A DNA stretch of 9,548 nt from Weeksellaceae bacterium (GTDB taxonomy: Bacteria; Bacteroidota; Bacteroidia; Flavobacteriales; Weeksellaceae): NCBI GenBank assembly GCA_028698395.1, contig JAQVDG010000052.1:1-9548 (forward strand), given 5' to 3'. Below are positions 7,057-9,548 of the stretch, piece after piece. The notes under the pieces are model-generated. The model worked only from the letters and a program-made list of their open reading frames with translations, was not told where the DNA came from and did not search any database. The translations under genes and the position numbers were made by a program. Positions within the stretch are counted from its first letter, which is position 1, and each line of letters begins with the position of its first letter.

Positions 7057-7709
7057 GTATTTCAGAAAATTTACATTACATTCAGTCAAACTTACCCGAA
7101 AATGTTCGGTTGATTGCTGTTTCCAAAACAAAACCGGTTGAAGCTATTCAAGCATTGTATGAAGCAGGACATCGGGATTTTGGTGAAAACCGGGTTCAAG
7201 AATTAACCGAAAAACAAAAACAATTACCACAAGATATTCACTGGCATTTAATTGGACATTTGCAAAAAAACAAAGTCAAGTACATTGCGCCTTTTATTCA
7301 TTTAATCCACAGTGTGGACAATGAAAGTTTATTGAAAGAAATCAATAAACAAGCAAAAAAAAATCAACGAACGATTCCGTGTTTATTGCAAATTTATATT
7401 GCAGAAGAAGAAAGTAAATTCGGTTTGAATAAAGAAGAAGCTCATGAAATTTTACTTCATTACAAAGAGAAATATACGCATGTAAAAGTTGTGGGATTGA
7501 TGGGAATGGCAACTTTTACCGATGATATTTCTCAAATTCGGAGTGAATTCAATTATTTAAAAAATTTATTTGATGAATTCCAGTCTTTGGACAATTCTCT
7601 CCAAATTTTATCCATGGGAATGAGTGGTGATTATCCCATAGCTATTGAAGAAGGAAGTAATTTAGTACGAATCGGAAGTTTGATTTTTGGCGAAAGGATT
7701 TATCCATAA
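7053..7709 (+). CDS. yggS: YggS/PLPBP family pyridoxal-phosphate homeostasis protein
   Basis: A PLP-binding protein with a single alanine-racemase-like TIM barrel and no known catalytic activity. Family members (YggS, PipY, human PLPBP) help keep free PLP and amino-acid pools balanced. The 218 residues are slightly short but complete. Lys25 in LIAVSKTKP (20-28) is the PLP Schiff-base lysine. Other signatures are DFGENRVQEL (42-51), WHLIGHLQKNKVKY (64-77), KFGLN (121-125), GLMGMAT (148-154) and the phosphate-binding C-terminus SMGMSGDYPIAIEEGSNLVRIGSLIFGER. The start ATG overlaps the DUF1015 stop by 4 nt, so it is the last gene of the ser operon and is translationally coupled. The operon contains another PLP enzyme, serC, so placing a PLP-buffering protein here is sensible. 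Identification is firm; the exact role is family-level knowledge. Confidence 0.93.
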   Translation: MSISENLHYIQSNLPENVRLIAVSKTKPVEAIQALYEAGHRDFGENRVQELTEKQKQLPQDIHWHLIGHLQKNKVKYIAPFIHLIHSVDNESLLKEINKQAKKNQRTIPCLLQIYIAEEESKFGLNKEEAHEILLHYKEKYTHVKVVGLMGMATFTDDISQIRSEFNYLKNLFDEFQSLDNSLQILSMGMSGDYPIAIEEGSNLVRIGSLIFGERIYP

Positions 7710-7734
7710 ATCAAATGAGTTGGTTGAAAATTAC

Positions 7735-7742
7735 TACTTTTG
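7735..7742 (+). promoter_or_regulatory. Probable -7 promoter element for obgE
   Basis: TACTTTTG matches TAnnTTTG and lies 18 nt before the TTG start of obgE, giving a leader of roughly a dozen nt. TTG triplets at 7720 and 7724 are nearer than the usual -33 distance, so the upstream box is unconvincing. If real, obgE is expressed separately from the serine operon. Confidence 0.45.
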
Positions 7743-7760
7743 CAACCTAAATTATAGATT

Positions 7761-8750
7761 TTGTCCAATTTCGTAGATTACATAAAGATTTATTGCAAAA
7801 GTGGTCATGGTGGAGCAGGTTCGGCTCATTTACATCGTGAAAAATACATTGACAAAGGCGGACCGGACGGCGGTGACGGCGGACGTGGTGGACATATTAT
7901 AATGAAAGGAAACCGAAATTACTGGACTTTACTTCCGCTTCGTTATACACGTCATTTAAAAGCAGAAAACGGTGGGAATGGTGGTTCTTCTCGTTCTACC
8001 GGAGCAGATGGGAAAGATATTTTCATTGACGTTCCGATTGGCACAATTGCCAAAGACGAAGAAGGAAATTTCATGGGTGAAATCATGGAGGACGGTGAGG
8101 AAATTATTTTATTAAAAGGCGGAAAAGGTGGATTAGGAAATTGGCATTTTCGTTCTTCTACCAATCAAACGCCACGTTATGCACAACCGGGGCTTGAAGG
8201 AACTGAACTCCCGATTATTTTTGAGCTAAAAGTTCTTGCTGATGTGGGTTTAGTTGGCTTTCCCAATGCCGGAAAATCTACTTTATTATCTGTTATTTCG
8301 GCTGCAAAACCTAAAATTGCTGATTATGCTTTTACTACTTTAACTCCAAATTTGGGTATGGTCAATTATCGAAATCATCAATCTTTTGTAATGGCAGATA
8401 TTCCCGGTATCATAGAAGGAGCCGCCGAAGGACGTGGTTTAGGTCATCGGTTTTTACGGCATATTGAACGAAATTCTGTTTTATTGTTTCTAATTCCGGC
8501 TGATGCAGATGATTATGCCAAAGAATATGAGATTTTATTGAATGAATTACGAAAATACAATCCGGAACTTTTGGATAAAGGTCGGGTTTTGGCAATTTCA
8601 AAAAGTGATATGCTGGATGATGAGTTAAAAGCTGAAATCACACCAAAACTTCCAAAGGAAATTCCACATGTTTTCTTTTCTTCTGTGAGTCAACAAGGAT
8701 TAACTGAATTGAAAGATTTGCTGTGGAAAGAAATTCATTCTTTTGATTAA
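7761..8750 (+). CDS. obgE: GTPase Obg (ribosome-assembly GTPase), short form
   Basis: A cytoplasmic GTPase that associates with the large ribosomal subunit and links its maturation to growth and (p)ppGpp. In 329 residues it has the Gly-rich Obg fold (about 2-157), with repeats such as GKGGLGN and [14 protein letters not shown]. The G domain follows: G1 GFPNAGKS (166-173), G2 at TT (192-193), G3 DIPG (213-216), G4 SKSD (280-283) and G5 near SSVS (307-310). G4 has Ser instead of the usual Asn. There is no C-terminal OCT domain, as is common in Bacteroidetes Obg. The start is TTG: an in-frame TAG lies at 7755-7757 with only ATT between. The N-terminus [15 protein letters not shown] aligns with typical Obg starts, so no residues are missing. 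It is 51 nt after yggS with its own likely promoter. Identification is firm. Confidence 0.95.
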   Translation: MSNFVDYIKIYCKSGHGGAGSAHLHREKYIDKGGPDGGDGGRGGHIIMKGNRNYWTLLPLRYTRHLKAENGGNGGSSRSTGADGKDIFIDVPIGTIAKDEEGNFMGEIMEDGEEIILLKGGKGGLGNWHFRSSTNQTPRYAQPGLEGTELPIIFELKVLADVGLVGFPNAGKSTLLSVISAAKPKIADYAFTTLTPNLGMVNYRNHQSFVMADIPGIIEGAAEGRGLGHRFLRHIERNSVLLFLIPADADDYAKEYEILLNELRKYNPELLDKGRVLAISKSDMLDDELKAEITPKLPKEIPHVFFSSVSQQGLTELKDLLWKEIHSFD

Positions 8751-8877
8751 GAGTTTTTTTTAAATAACCTACAATGGTTTGGCAGCTTGACTTAGGTACG
8801 TTTAGAAGTACTGAACTTTCAATTATCACAAAACTTTGATAAAAATACAAAGTTAGAATTTATCACTTCACCACCAC
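8751..8877. other. Non-coding junction between obgE and the convergent methyltransferase gene
   Basis: This 127-nt spacer opens with GAG and a run of eight Ts directly after the obgE stop. It contains several small dyads: AACC/GGTT at 8766-8779 and GTAC repeats at 8796-8812. TTATCAC occurs twice (about 8823 and 8860). No plausible gene is seen. On the minus strand the segment reads GCTGCCAAACCATTGTAGG, a style I associate with spacer sequences in Bacteroidetes accessory arrays; that is memory, not a search. It marks the change from conserved genes to a probable accessory gene. Confidence 0.4.
8832..8854 (-). terminator. Weak hairpin, possible terminator of the methyltransferase gene
   Basis: AACTTTG (8832-8838) and CAAAGTT (8848-8854) form a 7-bp stem around a 9-nt A/T loop, 23 nt beyond the methyltransferase stop on the minus strand, followed there by TTGTG. 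The stem has few G-C pairs and the T tract is poor. The minus-strand TAACTTTG inside it also fits a -7 promoter box, but no gene lies downstream. Confidence 0.3.
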
Positions 8878-9548
8878 TTACGGATAGGTGCTATTGGATG
8901 TTTGTACTTCTTCTTTCGTCATCTCAAAAATTGATAGTTGTTTTGGTTTTTCTTTTATTCCGTGATTGTGTTCTGCTATTTCTTTGGCAAGGTCAAAATT
9001 GCAAACTAATGCTTCTACAATGCTTCTTCTATTTTCTATTTTACCGCCTGAATGATAAAAATGATCTTTGGTTATGATGTTAAATTTATTCCAAAACTTT
9101 CCAATCATTTCATTGGTTCGGTAGTCGTTATGATGCCAAGTTGACAAAACAAATTTGGCTTCTGTTTCTTGTAATTGATTGAAAAGAAGTTCCTCATCTT
9201 CTTCTGTCCAACCATTATAGTAGTCCACATATCTTCCATAGTAAGGTGGGTCACAATAAATTACGTCTCCCTTTTTAGCCAAGGGAATTATTTCAGAAAA
9301 TTGCTTGTTGTGGAATTCCCATTCAGGTTTAATAACGTGTGAAACTTTGGCAACTTGGTTTACAATTTTTGTAATATATGCCTGTGCAAATCTTTCTGGT
9401 TTCTTGCAAAAAGGAATATTCCATTGTCCTTTTTTGTTAAACCGCATCATTCCGTTAAACCCTGCCCTTGAAAGAAATATGAAGTCAAGAGAATTAGGGT
9501 TTTCATTAAATCTGTTTTTTATCAATCTGAAATGATCATATCCGTTAT
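8878..9548 (-). CDS. D12-class (Dam/DpnM-like) adenine-N6 DNA methyltransferase, N-terminus beyond the window
   Basis: The minus-strand frame is open from the right edge to a TAA at 8878-8880, about 222 residues. A TTG at 9523-9525 is internal, because the frame continues upstream as NGYDHFR. The enzyme methylates N6 of adenine in a specific DNA site using S-adenosylmethionine. Visible hallmarks are SRAGFNGMMRFNKKGQWNIPFC, equivalent to the NRTCFNGLYR-type block of Dam and DpnM, and motif IV in GDVIYCDPPYYGRY (DPPY, catalytic). LSTWHHN and a Gly/Asn/Arg-rich segment follow. The SAM-binding FxGxG motif of this class is N-terminal and lies outside the window. The C-terminus after NFDLAKEIAEHN is a variable tail. 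It is convergent with obgE. It could be a solitary methylase or half of a restriction-modification system. No endonuclease gene is present in the window, and the target sequence cannot be read from the protein. Confidence 0.88.
   Translation of the reverse strand, partial: NGYDHFRLIKNRFNENPNSLDFIFLSRAGFNGMMRFNKKGQWNIPFCKKPERFAQAYITKIVNQVAKVSHVIKPEWEFHNKQFSEIIPLAKKGDVIYCDPPYYGRYVDYYNGWTEEDEELLFNQLQETEAKFVLSTWHHNDYRTNEMIGKFWNKFNIITKDHFYHSGGKIENRRSIVEALVCNFDLAKEIAEHNHGIKEKPKQLSIFEMTKEEVQTSNSTYP

Noticed and set aside
8727..8761. Hairpin AAAGAA/TTCTTT plus T-run as an obgE terminator
   Set aside because: The 6-bp A/T stem lies within the coding end and is about 10 nt from the T-run. The T-run alone may help termination but a hairpin terminator is not supported.
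8638..8850. Minus-strand 70-residue reading frame overlapping the obgE end
   Set aside because: It has no recognisable motif, overlaps a firmly identified gene in antisense and has the random composition of a shadow frame, despite a TAnnTTTG box at 8848-8855.
8751..8877. Integron attC site between obgE and the methyltransferase
   Set aside because: The dyads are suggestive, but I could not find RYYYAAC/GTTRRRY core sites in the right arrangement.
1..9548. CRISPR array, tRNA or rRNA gene, or insertion sequence
   Set aside because: No regularly spaced identical repeats, cloverleaf-like conserved boxes, transposase motifs or terminal inverted repeats were seen on either strand.

Overview
The window looks like a chromosomal segment from a low-GC member of the Bacteroidetes, most likely a flavobacterium (order Flavobacteriales). 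Four things support this. The DNA is AT-rich. Starts lack Shine-Dalgarno sequences and are preceded by A/T-rich leaders. Several genes have the Bacteroidetes-type -7 promoter element TAnnTTTG upstream. The proteins (outer-membrane barrel ending in Phe, short Obg without OCT domain, short LuxC-like reductase beside a dicluster ferredoxin and serC/serA) match what I know of that group. This is recognition from memory, not a database result.

Layout. (1) 1-920: the 3' end of an outer-membrane beta-barrel gene, probably TonB-dependent receptor-like, cut by the left edge. (2) 921-1176: an AT-rich non-coding spacer with a decayed tandem repeat, ending in a probable promoter. (3) 1177-2111: a two-gene unit, crcB (fluoride channel) and ppa (family I pyrophosphatase, a classically fluoride-sensitive enzyme), closed by a hairpin terminator. 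(4) 2152-3201, minus strand: a LuxC-type acyl-CoA reductase converging on that terminator. (5) 3202-3325: a divergent control region with two face-to-face promoter elements. (6) 3326-7709: a tight rightward run of five genes: dicluster ferredoxin, serC, serA, DUF1015 protein and YggS-type PLP protein. (7) 7761-8750: obgE, starting with TTG and with its own likely promoter. (8) 8751-8877: a non-coding junction. (9) 8878-9548, minus strand: a D12-class (Dam/DpnM-like) adenine-N6 DNA methyltransferase, cut by the right edge and probably accessory DNA.

How the genes work together. serC and serA encode two of the three steps from 3-phosphoglycerate to serine. The third enzyme, phosphoserine phosphatase, is not in the window. 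The DUF1015 protein carries a DGHHR motif like that of ParB/Srx-fold proteins, a fold that includes free-serine kinases. It sits directly after serA and is start/stop-coupled to the PLP-homeostasis protein, so a role in phosphoserine/serine or PLP metabolism is a reasonable guess. The divergent reductase and ferredoxin may be co-regulated. Most of the window is ordinary housekeeping sequence. The points most worth a second look are the DUF1015/serine linkage, the reductase-ferredoxin divergent promoter, the crcB-ppa pairing and the methyltransferase junction after obgE.
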